Assembly: GCF_000632455.1 (NCBI RefSeq)
Contig: NZ_JFYL01000001.1
Location: forward strand, 62,001 to 126,000
From: Acinetobacter sp. Ver3
GTDB taxonomy: Bacteria; Pseudomonadota; Gammaproteobacteria; Pseudomonadales; Moraxellaceae
Length of the DNA stretch: 64,000 nucleotides
Direction: 5' to 3'
Below, one piece after another: positions 1-9,205 of the stretch (within the stretch, counting starts at the first letter, position 1; every line of letters starts with the position of its first letter). Made by a program: the position numbers and the translations under genes. The notes under the pieces are model-generated. The model searched no databases and was not told where the DNA came from. It saw only the letters and a program-made list of their open reading frames with translations.

Positions 1-37
1 GAGTTTTGCATCGTCATCTCTAATTTATAAAATCAAA

Positions 38-70
38 ACACACATTTAACTGCAAAGTTAAATGTGTGTG
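38..70 (-). terminator. Terminator downstream of argC
   Basis: A 13-bp perfect inverted repeat (ACACACATTTAAC / GTTAAATGTGTGT) with a 6-base loop lies just after the argC stop codon. On the minus strand it is followed by TTTTGATTTT. This fits a Rho-independent terminator for argC, possibly working in both directions. Confidence 0.75.
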
Positions 71-87
71 AAGTCAAAAAAGGTTTT

Positions 88-1137
88 TTATGGTAATAAA
101 CCAATCACGTTAAGGCCTGCATTTTCCGCAAATTCAAACATTAAATTCATGTTTTGAACAGCTTGTCCTGCTGCACCTTTCACCAAGTTATCTTGGGCAA
201 CTAAAATGACTAACTTTGTTGGTTGTGGTTTATACAACGCAATACGTAAATCATTTGATCCACGAACAGAACGAGTTTCTGGTGAACTTCCTGCCGGCAT
301 AACATCAACAAACTGCTCGTTTTGGTAGAACTGTTCGTAAATTGTTTGCAAATCGGCTTGCTGACCTGCTTCTGTTAAGTCGATATATATTGTAGATAAC
401 ATGCCACGAATCATCGGCACCAAATGTGGAACAAAAAGGATATTGTCAAATACACCTTTCTGTCCTGATATATTTTCAAGCGCTTCAACAATTTCAGGAT
501 GATGGCGATGCCCTGCTACACCGTAGGCTTTGAAGTTATCAGCATTTTCAGTATAGATCATGCCTAAACTTGCTTTGCGTCCAGCTCCAGATACACCAGA
601 TTTTGCATCAATAATAATACTTTCAGGTTTTACCAATACTTCTGAAGATCTCAGTACAGGCGCCAAACCAATTTGAACTGTCGTTGGATAACAACCAGGA
701 TTACCAATCACTTGGGCTTGTTTAATTTTTTCACGATTGAGCTCAGAAAGCCCATACACTGAATTTTTAAGTAGATCTGGACAAGCATGCTCCATACCGT
801 ACCATTTTTCAAATTGCGCTAAATCCTGCAAACGAAAGTCAGCGGCTAAATCGATTACTTTTGTATTCGCTGCTACTAATTCTTCAGCGTGTTTCATCGC
901 TACACCATGTGGTGTTGCAAAAAACACAACATCGCATGACTTTAATAAATCTAAGCTTAAATCTGAAAACTCTAGATCGGTATGACCACGTAAACTTGGA
1001 AATATATCATCGACACGACGACCAGCCTCAGTACGAGAAGTCAGTGCTTTCACTTGAACATTTGGGTGTCGCAGCAAAAGACGCAAAAGTTCAACGCCTG
1101 TATATCCTGTACCACCAACAATACCAACTGAAATCAC
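88..1137 (-). CDS. argC: N-acetyl-gamma-glutamyl-phosphate reductase
   Basis: Third step of arginine biosynthesis: NADPH-dependent reduction of N-acetylglutamyl phosphate to the semialdehyde, in the cytoplasm. The N-terminus carries the dinucleotide motif GGTGYTG. The catalytic cysteine lies in [10 protein letters not shown] (about residue 149), and the GHRHHPEI motif follows near residue 210. The length of 349 aa matches the family. I chose the GTG at 1137 because GAGGTGG sits 5 bases before it. A GTG 9 bases further upstream is itself part of that Shine-Dalgarno sequence, so it is an unlikely start. The gene appears monocistronic, with a strong hairpin after it. Confidence 0.95.
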   Translation of the reverse strand: MISVGIVGGTGYTGVELLRLLLRHPNVQVKALTSRTEAGRRVDDIFPSLRGHTDLEFSDLSLDLLKSCDVVFFATPHGVAMKHAEELVAANTKVIDLAADFRLQDLAQFEKWYGMEHACPDLLKNSVYGLSELNREKIKQAQVIGNPGCYPTTVQIGLAPVLRSSEVLVKPESIIIDAKSGVSGAGRKASLGMIYTENADNFKAYGVAGHRHHPEIVEALENISGQKGVFDNILFVPHLVPMIRGMLSTIYIDLTEAGQQADLQTIYEQFYQNEQFVDVMPAGSSPETRSVRGSNDLRIALYKPQPTKLVILVAQDNLVKGAAGQAVQNMNLMFEFAENAGLNVIGLLP

Positions 1138-1291
1138 GATATCCACCTCTAAATGACTGTATTCGTTACAGGCAGTAGTATGACAGGAACTTGTGACTTT
1201 CTGAACCCTTTCATATGGGAATGCTGTTATTTTGTAAGTTTAATAATTTAGATGGCTCTGTTAAGCATCTAATAAAGTCTATCATGTGACT

Positions 1292-1651
1292 TCATTGATT
1301 TTCTTGCCAACTCAAATAGCATAAATACAGCGCAAATATGAACCCTGGGAGAGCAAGAAATACGATCGGATCCTGTTTCACAACAAAAGGAGTTACCCCC
1401 CATACCGAACATAACCCTCCACTCACGGAAAGCAATTTAGAAATCCTTTTTTGATTTATCCATAAAGTTGCCATGATCGATAATATCAACCACGCTATAG
1501 CCCCGCCAAAAAGCGATAAATAGTTCGTCCAATGATAGTGAATAGTATTACTCGGGTTCAGTAGAATATACATGAGGATGCTATAAAGCATTAAAGCAGG
1601 TACAGACAAAATTAGAATCAAAAAACACACACCAATTCGTCTTATGAGCAT
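1292..1651 (-). CDS. Small integral membrane protein, unknown function
   Basis: I do not recognise this 119-aa protein. It has four hydrophobic stretches: residues about 8-31, 45-66, 72-90 and 94-114. Short polar loops separate them (for example NPSNTIHYHWTN and NQKRISK), so a four-helix inner-membrane protein is likely. No clear Shine-Dalgarno sequence precedes the ATG, and a nearby GTG (about residue 7) could be the real start. It lies between argC and the YgjP-like gene on the same strand, with more than 100 bases on each side, so it is probably transcribed alone. No catalytic motif is visible. Confidence 0.6.
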   Translation of the reverse strand: MLIRRIGVCFLILILSVPALMLYSILMYILLNPSNTIHYHWTNYLSLFGGAIAWLILSIMATLWINQKRISKLLSVSGGLCSVWGVTPFVVKQDPIVFLALPGFIFALYLCYLSWQENQ

Positions 1652-1783
1652 ATTAGAGACAAACTAACCAAACAGAGCAATCATGATAGCCAAAATTTAG
1701 AATACCAGTCGCCAGATCAGACTAATTGACTAGCGCTAAACAATTGATTTTTTAATATCGACAAAGCAATCCCAGCATAAAAA

Positions 1784-2467
1784 TTAATTATGCATCCACC
1801 AATATGGCAACGGCGTTATTTTTAATTTTTTTCGGTTAAGTTTAAAATCTGGATCATACTTCGCCACTTCCTCCCAAAACTGAGCACTATGATCAAAATG
1901 CTTTGTATGTGCTAATTCATGCACACAAACATAGCGTGTTATTTCCTGAGGAAAAAGTACCAAAGCACTATTCAACATAATGTCATGACGTGCTGTACAA
2001 CTTCCCCACCGCGTTTTTGGCTGACGAATCTTACAGCCATGATAAGCTAAACCACACTGATCAGATACTTGAGCCAGATATACAGGCAGATGCTGTTTAG
2101 CATAATCAATAACAAAGGCTTTTAAATATTGTTCAGGCTGACGATCACTCACACACAGCTCATTCATCACTGAATCAAACTTATAGTTGAATTTCTGCTG
2201 AATATATTGAATTTGAATAGGATTTTCTAAATTAAATAACTGTAAAGATAAAGGTAAAACGCGATCAATCTGTTGAATTTTACTTTGTTGTGCCTGCCAA
2301 GTTTGAACAATCCAAGCTTCTGAATCTTGAACAAACTGTTGTATTTGTTTATGGGTACAAAACCATGGCGCAGTCACACAAATTGACGTTCCATCTATAC
2401 GTAGACGTAGTCTTTTCGATCGAATACTTTTGGTGATTTCAATATCAGGAAGGTCGGATAAAGTCAT
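1784..2467 (-). CDS. YgjP-like metal-dependent hydrolase (DUF45/M48 group)
   Basis: A 227-aa protein of the YgjP/DUF45 family. It carries the zinc-site signature HELAH at residues 183-187 with a third histidine at 193 (HELAHTKHFDH). The family-typical RWGSC motif is at 153-157, and a basic N-terminal strand segment (SIRSKRLRLRI) is near residue 14. Such proteins look like zinc peptidases, but their physiological substrate is not settled, so I give no gene symbol. The gene is followed on its strand by the unrelated argC region and is separated from rpiA by a palindromic repeat. Confidence 0.85.
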   Translation of the reverse strand: MTLSDLPDIEITKSIRSKRLRLRIDGTSICVTAPWFCTHKQIQQFVQDSEAWIVQTWQAQQSKIQQIDRVLPLSLQLFNLENPIQIQYIQQKFNYKFDSVMNELCVSDRQPEQYLKAFVIDYAKQHLPVYLAQVSDQCGLAYHGCKIRQPKTRWGSCTARHDIMLNSALVLFPQEITRYVCVHELAHTKHFDHSAQFWEEVAKYDPDFKLNRKKLKITPLPYWWMHN

Positions 2468-2486
2468 TGTTATTCTTTAATTATTA

Positions 2487-2556
2487 AATCCCCATCCCCC
2501 CCCTTTAAGAAAGGGGGAAGAAAAGCCCTTCTATTTAAAAGAGGGAGTTTGGGGAG
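2487..2556. repeat. Intergenic palindromic repeat
   Basis: The rpiA/ygjP-like spacer holds nested inverted repeats. CCCCCCCTTTAAGAAAGGGGG is followed by CCCTTCTATTTAAAAGAGGG, and outer CCCC/GGGG arms enclose the pair. The C/G-rich arms joined by TTTAA-type centres stand out from the AT-rich spacers elsewhere in the window. The layout resembles dispersed palindromic repeats of bacterial spacers. It may also end rpiA transcription. No second good copy is visible here. Confidence 0.5.
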
Positions 2557-2579
2557 ACCAGCTCGTCAAGGAGTTAAAA

Positions 2580-3251
2580 TTAAACTGCTGTACGCTCTTC
2601 AATACCATTGTTGGTCGCAACAATCGCAATGTCTGCTTTATTCAAAGCAAAGATACCGTTGCATACCACACCAGGAATATCATTCAATGTTTTTTCAAGC
2701 TCAAGTGCATTTAAGATATTTAAGTTATGCACGTCTAAAATCACGTTACCATTGTCGGTCACTACACCTTCACGGTACGCTGGGTCGCCACCTAAAGAGA
2801 CAATTTTACGTGCAACAGCAGAACGTGCCATTGGAATCACCTCAACAGGAAGTGGAAAATCACGCCCCAACTGATCTACCCATTTAGAATCATCTACGAT
2901 ACAGACGAATTTTTTTGCAATCGATGCCACGATTTTTTCACGTGTCAATGCCGCACCACCACCTTTGATCATGTGCATATGACGATCAATCTCATCTGCA
3001 CCATCTACATATGCATCAAGACCACCCACTGAGTTCATATCTACCACTTCAATACCCAGCTTCTTCAAACGCTGCGCAGTCGCTTCCGAACTTGCAACTG
3101 CAGCTTCTAATTGAAGTTCAGGAAGTAAATCAATCAAAAAGTTAACAGTACTGCCTGTGCCTACGCCTAAAATGCCCCCTTTCGGTAAGTGTTTTAAAGC
3201 TGCTTGTGCTGCTGCTTGTTTTTTCTCATCTTGGGTTGCATATAGACTCAT
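2580..3251 (-). CDS. rpiA: Ribose-5-phosphate isomerase A
   Basis: Interconverts ribose 5-phosphate and ribulose 5-phosphate in the non-oxidative pentose phosphate pathway. Family signatures are present: GVGTGSTV near residue 30, DGADEID at about 83-89 and [11 protein letters not shown] at about 96-106, which holds the catalytic acidic and lysine residues. I chose the ATG at 3251 (223 aa), close to the usual 219-aa length. A TTG four codons upstream is also open but has no better ribosome site. The gene is divergent from ilvA, with about 100 bases between them. Confidence 0.95.
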   Translation of the reverse strand: MSLYATQDEKKQAAAQAALKHLPKGGILGVGTGSTVNFLIDLLPELQLEAAVASSEATAQRLKKLGIEVVDMNSVGGLDAYVDGADEIDRHMHMIKGGGAALTREKIVASIAKKFVCIVDDSKWVDQLGRDFPLPVEVIPMARSAVARKIVSLGGDPAYREGVVTDNGNVILDVHNLNILNALELEKTLNDIPGVVCNGIFALNKADIAIVATNNGIEERTAV

Positions 3252-3355
3252 GACTTCACTCAACTAATTTGGACTTTTGCAGTTATTTTAAACCGCTAAG
3301 CCTTATGGTTTGTTACAATAAGCGCCTATTTTAAACTGTTAGATGGAAAATTAAC

Positions 3356-4894
3356 ATGCTGTCTCGTTTGGTTCGACAAATTTTACAAGCAACGGTATAC
3401 GACGTTGCTATCGAAACCCCACTCGAAGCGGCACCACGAATTAGTGAACGTCTTAATAATAATATTCGTTTTAAACGTGAAGACCTACAACCCGTATTCT
3501 CTTTCAAACTCCGCGGTGCCTACAACAGAATCAGCCAACTTCCTAAAGCTCAACTAGAACGAGGTGTCATTACCGCTTCTGCTGGTAACCATGCTCAAGG
3601 TGTAGCTCTCTCAGGAAAAAAATTAGGAATTCGCGCGATTATTGTGATGCCTAAGACAACACCAGACATTAAAGTCCAAGCAGTAAAGCGCTTAGGTGGC
3701 GAGGTCGTACTTCATGGTGATTCTTTTGACATCGCAAATAAATACGCAATTCAACGTGCGCAAGATGAAGGAATGACTTTTATTCCGCCTTATGACGATG
3801 AACTCGTTATGGCTGGTCAAGGTACAATTGCCAATGAAATTTTACGTCAATGGCGAGATGTGGATTATGTATTCGTTGCCGTTGGGGGTGGCGGTTTGAT
3901 TGCAGGTGTTGCTGCTTACCTTGGTGATGTTGCACCGCATGTAAAAGTTATTCCTGTGGAATATGATGAGTCAGCTTGTTTAAAAGCCGCTTTAGAAGCA
4001 AATGAACGTGTGATTCTGCCTTCAGTTGGTTTATTCGCGGATGGTACAGCCGTGGCGCAAATCGGTGAAAAACCTTTTGAAGTGATTCGTCTGCAAAAAT
4101 CTGACAATTCAGGTCCAATCGTAGAACCAGAAGTTGTTCTTGTGAATACTGATGAAATATGCGCAGCAATTAAAGACACCTATGATGAATGCCGTAGTAT
4201 TGTTGAGCCGTCAGGTGCGATGGCACTTGCAGGGATTAAAAAATATGTGGCTGAGCACGGCTTAGAAGGTAAAAACATCGTTTCAATTGTATGCGGTGCA
4301 AATATGAACTTTGACCGTTTACGTTATATTGCAGAACGAACTGAATTAGGTGAACGTAAAGAAGCTATTTTTGCTGTCACGATTCCTGAACAAAAAGGTG
4401 CATTCCTCAATTTCTGTCGTGCCCTTCAAGGTCGAAATATTACTGAATTCAACTACCGTTCAAGTAGTGCGACTGCAGCGCAAGTATTTGTTGGAATTAG
4501 TTTAAAGAGCGGCGAAAAAGAACGTCAAGAAATCTTCGAGACATTAAAGTTTCAGTACGATGTGGATGACTTATCTGATGATGAAGTAGCCAAATTACAT
4601 ATTCGCTACCTGATCGGTGGTCATGCTGATATTGAAAATGAACGTTTATTCCGCGTTGAATTTCCTGAACGTCCGGGTGCATTATTAACATTCTTGGAAC
4701 GTCTTGGTCCAACGCATAACATTACCTTGTTCCATTACCGTAACCACGGTGCAGCAGAAGGTCGTGTATTGGTCGGTCTTGAAGCGGAAGATGCACAACA
4801 AAACCCTGATGGTTTAGTTGAAACATTAGAAAGTATCAATTATCCATACGAAGAAATTACCAATAATCTTGGTTATCAACGTTTCCTTAAATAA
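3356..4894 (+). CDS. ilvA: Threonine ammonia-lyase (threonine deaminase), biosynthetic
   Basis: PLP enzyme converting threonine to 2-oxobutanoate, the committed step to isoleucine. The PLP lysine is K51 in FSFKLRGAYN, and the phosphate-binding loop VGGGGLIAG is near residue 178. The C-terminal third (about 325-510) holds two ACT-like regulatory units (KGAFLNFCRAL and PGALLTFLERL). These are typical of the isoleucine-inhibited biosynthetic enzyme, and the length of 512 aa fits. The start ATG follows a GGAAAA site. A TACAAT-like -10 box about 35 bases upstream is plausible. A strong terminator follows. Confidence 0.96.
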   Translation: MLSRLVRQILQATVYDVAIETPLEAAPRISERLNNNIRFKREDLQPVFSFKLRGAYNRISQLPKAQLERGVITASAGNHAQGVALSGKKLGIRAIIVMPKTTPDIKVQAVKRLGGEVVLHGDSFDIANKYAIQRAQDEGMTFIPPYDDELVMAGQGTIANEILRQWRDVDYVFVAVGGGGLIAGVAAYLGDVAPHVKVIPVEYDESACLKAALEANERVILPSVGLFADGTAVAQIGEKPFEVIRLQKSDNSGPIVEPEVVLVNTDEICAAIKDTYDECRSIVEPSGAMALAGIKKYVAEHGLEGKNIVSIVCGANMNFDRLRYIAERTELGERKEAIFAVTIPEQKGAFLNFCRALQGRNITEFNYRSSSATAAQVFVGISLKSGEKERQEIFETLKFQYDVDDLSDDEVAKLHIRYLIGGHADIENERLFRVEFPERPGALLTFLERLGPTHNITLFHYRNHGAAEGRVLVGLEAEDAQQNPDGLVETLESINYPYEEITNNLGYQRFLK

Positions 4895-4903
4895 AATCAA
4901 TAC

Positions 4904-4931
4904 AGCCTGTCATTTTTGACAGGCTTTTTTA
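4904..4931 (+). terminator. Rho-independent terminator after ilvA
   Basis: A 9-bp perfect stem AGCCTGTCA / TGACAGGCT with a 4-base loop runs straight into a T tract, just after the ilvA stop codon. Confidence 0.9.
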
Positions 4932-5008
4932 ATTTAATAATTGATATACAATTAAATCGAAAGATAGAAAAAACAATCACTTTAAATTTTTAGATATTAA
5001 GATAAATC

Positions 5009-5356
5009 ATGCAAATATGGTTCAGTTTTGTAGTTATTCCTTTTCTCATGTGGATCATCTTTTCCGCAATTCTGTTTATTTCGAAATATCTATATCCTGA
5101 AGTTACCACCTTAAGCAAATTCCTCGAAGTTTTTATTTTTTTAGGTTATGCAGCACTCCCCTATATCATGTTGGGATTAGCACCTATTTATCGCTATCGC
5201 ATGACCTTGGTTTATATGATGGCAATTGTGATCACAACAAGTTTCGTTCATGCTAACTTTATGATTGATCATATTCATTTAACTTATATTTACTTAGCAC
5301 TTTCATGGACATTGATTTCAATCACGATTTACTATTTTTATAGTGATCACAAATAA
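5009..5356 (+). CDS. Small four-helix membrane protein, unknown
   Basis: A 115-aa protein that I do not recognise. It is almost entirely hydrophobic, with about four transmembrane segments near residues 3-27, 36-58, 65-85 and 90-111. A conserved-looking RYRM turn lies between the second and third. It sits between the ilvA terminator and the ktrA-like gene, on the same strand, about 107 bases before the latter. A link to potassium transport is possible from position only. No enzymatic motif is present. Confidence 0.6.
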   Translation: MQIWFSFVVIPFLMWIIFSAILFISKYLYPEVTTLSKFLEVFIFLGYAALPYIMLGLAPIYRYRMTLVYMMAIVITTSFVHANFMIDHIHLTYIYLALSWTLISITIYYFYSDHK

Positions 5357-5463
5357 TCCTCAACAAATGAATTGAATCAACTCAGATCAACAAGATAAAC
5401 TCACTCAAAGCGAAATTAAAATCAAATCATCACTTTCTGATCTTTAAAATTTTAGGATATTCA

Positions 5464-6120
5464 ATGGCGCTATTTGCAGTAATTGGCTTAGGCAGCTTTG
5501 GTGGTACAGTTGCATTAGAACTCACTCAATTAAAACATGATGTAATTGGAATCGATACTGAAAAAAAATACGTTGAAAATATCTCTGATAACATCAGTCA
5601 TGCTGTCATCGCCGATGCCACAGATGAACATGTACTTCGAGAACTGAATGTACAGAATTGCGATGCCGTCGTTGTCGCAATTGGAGAAGATATTGAGGCC
5701 AGTATTCTATGTGTCCTCAACCTCAAAAACTTAGGCGTAGAAAAAATCCTAGTAAAAGCAAAATCGAAAGCCCATCATATGATTTTGACGCATCTCGGTA
5801 TTGGTCAAATTATTCATCCAGAAGAAGACATGGGTATTCGCGTTGCACAATCATTAAGCTATCCAATGGTTAGACGCTATATGGCGTTGAATGATGACCG
5901 TTATATTGTCAAAGTGGAAGTGGGTGAAAAACTACAAGGTGTAGAATTTAAAGACATCATGGAGCACAGCGACGGCGTACAAACATTATTATTACAACGT
6001 GGCACACATGTAATTTATGACATTGCACCTGGTACATTGCTGCAAAAAAATGACATTTTAATTGTTGAAGGTCCTGTCAATCTTTTACGTAAACTCTCAT
6101 CGAGATTTATTTCGAAATGA
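5464..6120 (+). CDS. TrkA/KtrA-family potassium uptake regulatory subunit
   Basis: Cytosolic gating subunit of a potassium uptake channel. A Rossmann RCK-N domain starts at once with GLGSFGG (residues 8-14) and an acidic strand end, GIDTEKKYVENI. It is followed by an RCK-C domain at about 135-215. At 218 aa it is the single-RCK KtrA type, about half the length of E. coli TrkA. AGGATATTCA precedes the ATG. The stop overlaps the start of the membrane subunit gene (ATGA overlap), implying translational coupling. I infer KtrA function from this pairing. Confidence 0.88.
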   Translation: MALFAVIGLGSFGGTVALELTQLKHDVIGIDTEKKYVENISDNISHAVIADATDEHVLRELNVQNCDAVVVAIGEDIEASILCVLNLKNLGVEKILVKAKSKAHHMILTHLGIGQIIHPEEDMGIRVAQSLSYPMVRRYMALNDDRYIVKVEVGEKLQGVEFKDIMEHSDGVQTLLLQRGTHVIYDIAPGTLLQKNDILIVEGPVNLLRKLSSRFISK

Positions 6121-7469
6121 TGAAATTTTATGATCAATTGATCAATAAAAAAACGCAAAGTATTAATTTGAGTCCACCTAGTTTGCTCGCTTTGGGCTTT
6201 CTCAGTTTTATTATCATTGGAACATTACTACTAAAGCTTCCCTTTGCACACGAAGGAAATGTCTCTTGGCTAGAAGCCTTATTTACCGCCACATCCGCAG
6301 TGACAATTACGGGACTTTCTGTGGTCAATATTGGCGAAGCATATACGACTTTTGGTCAGTTCATCATTATGCTACTCATCCAATGTGGTGGCTTAGGATT
6401 CATGACCTTCGCAATTTTGGCTGCTTTAAGCCTTTCTACTAAACTTGGTTTAAAGCAACAAGTGATGGCTCAAGAAACAATTGGTCAAACCAGTTTAGCA
6501 AGGGCCTCTTTCACTGTTAAAGCCGTCTTATTGTATTCTCTATTTTTCGAAGGGATTGGAACATTCATCCTGACATTTACGTGGCTTCAATACTACGATT
6601 TTAGTGATGCTCTGTTTTATGCAGCCTTTTATAGTATCTCAGCATTTAATAATGGTGGTTTCTCTCTTTTTCCAGACAGCTTAATGAGTTTTTCAGGCCA
6701 ATATGCTGTAACTCTGACCATCAGTATGTTGTATATCATTGGTGGAATAGGTTTTGTGGTACTTATGGATATCAAACGCGCTCATAAGTGGAAAAAACTC
6801 TCAACCAACAGCAAACTGATTCTTTCTACTATCGCGGGACTCAATCTATTTGCCTTTATTATGATTTGGTGCTTAGAAGCAAATAATCCATTGACCCTCG
6901 CCCCAATGTCAATTGGAGACCAAGCATTAAATGCTTGGTTTCATGCCACAGTACCACGATCCTCTGGATTTAATAGTATTGATATGGCCAGTATGAGTGA
7001 TCCAGCAACCTTGGTGACTATGCTATTAATGTTTATTGGAGGCGGATCTTTAAGTACTGCTGGTGGTATTAAAGTAGGTACATTTATTATTGTTGTATTG
7101 AGTGTGATCACGTTTTTGAGACGAGCTGACGAAGTCACTGTTTTTAAACACTCGATTCCCGCAACGGTCACCTATAAAGCTCTTGCGGTCATTAGCATAA
7201 CTGCTATGCTCATTTTCATTGGTTTCTTTACGCTGTTAATTTTAGAGCCTAATAAACGTTTTCTAGATTTACTATTTGAAGCTGTTTCCGCGGCTTGTAC
7301 AGTCGGATTATCTAGAGGTATTACTTCAGAATTACAACCTGCAAGTTTATATATGCTCATGATACTGATGTTTGCGGGTCGTCTCGGTCCTTTGACATTA
7401 GCATATTTAATTGCAACCCCTAAAAAAAGCAGGTTGAGTCATCCTAATGCTGAAATCCAAGTGGGTTAA
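6117..7469 (+). CDS. TrkH/KtrB-family potassium channel membrane subunit
   Basis: A 450-aa integral membrane protein of the Trk/Ktr/HKT superfamily with about 8-10 hydrophobic helices. Four pore-loop repeats are visible, each with a filter-type glycine: TITGLSVVN near 65, AFNNGGFS near 180, RSSGFNS near 283 and CTVGLSRG near 396. It should form the potassium pathway, gated by the RCK protein encoded just upstream. The two genes overlap by four bases and form an operon. There is no strong terminator directly after it. An inner ATG one codon later is an equally possible start. Confidence 0.9.
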   Translation: MMKFYDQLINKKTQSINLSPPSLLALGFLSFIIIGTLLLKLPFAHEGNVSWLEALFTATSAVTITGLSVVNIGEAYTTFGQFIIMLLIQCGGLGFMTFAILAALSLSTKLGLKQQVMAQETIGQTSLARASFTVKAVLLYSLFFEGIGTFILTFTWLQYYDFSDALFYAAFYSISAFNNGGFSLFPDSLMSFSGQYAVTLTISMLYIIGGIGFVVLMDIKRAHKWKKLSTNSKLILSTIAGLNLFAFIMIWCLEANNPLTLAPMSIGDQALNAWFHATVPRSSGFNSIDMASMSDPATLVTMLLMFIGGGSLSTAGGIKVGTFIIVVLSVITFLRRADEVTVFKHSIPATVTYKALAVISITAMLIFIGFFTLLILEPNKRFLDLLFEAVSAACTVGLSRGITSELQPASLYMLMILMFAGRLGPLTLAYLIATPKKSRLSHPNAEIQVG

Positions 7470-7656
7470 ATAGAATTCACTTGGATCTAAGGTGAAGTTG
7501 ATCGATAAAACACGAACCAATCCAAAAGTAGATCAGATGTTTATAGCCATAAGTGCATTTTATGATAGCCGTGATTTATTAATTCAAAGCATTGAACTTA
7601 TCATGAATTAACACAAACTTAGAACTTTGCAATCAATATCAAAATACAATGAAATT

Positions 7657-7686
7657 AAAAGACTCAAGGAAACCCCAAGTCTTTTC
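7657..7686 (-). terminator. Probable terminator of the CxxC protein gene
   Basis: Inverted arms AAAAGACT / AGTCTTTT with a GC-containing loop lie about 25 bases beyond the stop codon of the minus-strand gene and are followed by AATTTC. It is a modest hairpin. Confidence 0.5.
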
Positions 7687-7710
7687 ACCATATGCGTGTG
7701 ATTAAAAAAA

Positions 7711-8034
7711 TTATGATTGGAAACCAATATAACGATTGAGGTTTTCGACACCCAATGCAACTTTATAAATTTTAAACTGAGCTAAATCAGAACGTGTAAT
7801 CTCAGTAAACACATCCGAGTTTTCATCATCTGCATGAATTTCATCTACTGTGCGAGGCATAGTTGCTTCAAATTCATCCGAAATAAATTCAAATCCCAAG
7901 TCCATGGCAACAAACAATGTATGCTCACAAGGTTGAATATATTGCTCTTCATTCCAGTCGATAACAGCATGTTGACAATGCGGGCACTGTACATTTTCTT
8001 GAGGATCTTGAAGTTCAATTGTTGTATAAGCCAT
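7711..8034 (-). CDS. Small CxxC zinc-ribbon-like protein, unknown
   Basis: A 107-aa soluble protein. The N-terminus has CPHC at residues 17-20 followed by PCEH (C36), suggesting a small metal-binding knuckle with cysteine and histidine ligands. The rest is acidic, with DEIHADDENSD in the middle. I cannot assign a function. It is convergent with ktrB and divergent from the LysR gene. A prokaryotic zinc-ribbon protein is the best description. Confidence 0.65.
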   Translation of the reverse strand: MAYTTIELQDPQENVQCPHCQHAVIDWNEEQYIQPCEHTLFVAMDLGFEFISDEFEATMPRTVDEIHADDENSDVFTEITRSDLAQFKIYKVALGVENLNRYIGFQS

Positions 8035-8220
8035 GTCAACCTTAAGTATTACGCGCTATAAAACATAAGTTTAACCATTGCTTTTAGATTTTTAAATAGC
8101 CCTGTTTATTCATTACTACATATAGCAACCTTAGATTTTTGAGAAAACACAGCAACTCAATTGACTATTCAGAACAATAATGTATTTTTTAACAAAACGT
8201 CGCATATATGGAATGAATCC

Positions 8221-9120
8221 ATGCTTTCAGATTTAGATGATTTTTATTGCTTTGCCCTTGTTGTCGAACATGGTGGTTTTAGCGCTGCCGAACGAGCAAC
8301 CGACATTCCCAAATCAAAATTGAGTCGACGTGTTTATAATTTAGAAGAAAATCTCGGTGTAAGGCTTATTCAACGTAGTTCACGTCATTTTGCTGTCACT
8401 GATATTGGAATGAACATTTATCGCCATGCGCAAGTAATGATGAATGCTGCCCAATCTGCTCATGATTTGGTAGATCATTTAAGTGAACAACCAAGAGGCT
8501 TAATTCGTGTTAGTTTACCCGTATCAATTGCTCAGCATGAAATGACCAAAATACTGCCAAATTTCCTTAAGCAGTATCCTGAAATCAAAGTTCAATTGAT
8601 GGTTACTAATCGACGTGTCGATATCATCAATGAAGGAATTGATTTAGCGCTTCGTGTTCGCTCAAGTTTGGATGATGACCCAAGTTTGGTCATTCGAAAA
8701 TTTGAAAATATTGAACAACATCTTTTCGCCAGTCAGGCTTATCTTAATGAATTTGGATCTATCAAAAAGCCTGAAGAACTCTCAAATCATCGAATATTAA
8801 GTATGGTTGATGAACATACTGATCAACAACTCGTTCTACATGATTCAAACAACAAATCGATTAAAGTCAAAGTGAGTCCAGTCGTGATGGGCTCTGATCT
8901 ACTTATGCTTGCACAACTTGCAAGTGACAATTGTGGGGTAGCATTACTCCCAGACAGTATTGTTGAAGATTATATTAAAGATGGGCGTCTTGTTAAGGTT
9001 CTGCCTAACTGGAATGCACCACACGGTATTTTTCATGTGGTTTACCCTTCTCGCCGTGGTTTATTACCAGCTGTACGTGTGTTCATCGACTACTTAGTTG
9101 AGCACCTCACCAAAAGATAG
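8221..9120 (+). CDS. LysR-family transcriptional regulator
   Basis: A 299-aa one-component regulator. The N-terminal winged helix-turn-helix (about residues 2-60) has the typical GGFSAAERATDIPKSKLSRR segment, followed by a linker helix. A two-lobed effector domain follows, with GLIRVSLPVS near 93 and the hinge region around 165. I chose the ATG at 8221 because LysR proteins normally begin within a few residues of the first helix. An upstream TTG would add 20 unrelated residues. It is most like the CrgA/AaeR-type group. No adjacent metabolic gene reveals its target: trmA follows at 85 bases and is a housekeeping gene. Confidence 0.88.
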   Translation: MLSDLDDFYCFALVVEHGGFSAAERATDIPKSKLSRRVYNLEENLGVRLIQRSSRHFAVTDIGMNIYRHAQVMMNAAQSAHDLVDHLSEQPRGLIRVSLPVSIAQHEMTKILPNFLKQYPEIKVQLMVTNRRVDIINEGIDLALRVRSSLDDDPSLVIRKFENIEQHLFASQAYLNEFGSIKKPEELSNHRILSMVDEHTDQQLVLHDSNNKSIKVKVSPVVMGSDLLMLAQLASDNCGVALLPDSIVEDYIKDGRLVKVLPNWNAPHGIFHVVYPSRRGLLPAVRVFIDYLVEHLTKR

Positions 9121-9205
9121 TCACAACAGCACAAAGATTTAGAAGAATGTTGGCTTATTATTTGCTACCATTCACTCTGCTTTGTGCTAGTTTTTTTAGA
9201 TTTTT

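Noticed and set aside
38..70. Possible attachment site or operator at the argC end
   Set aside because: Position directly after the stop codon and the T-rich tail make a terminator the simpler reading.
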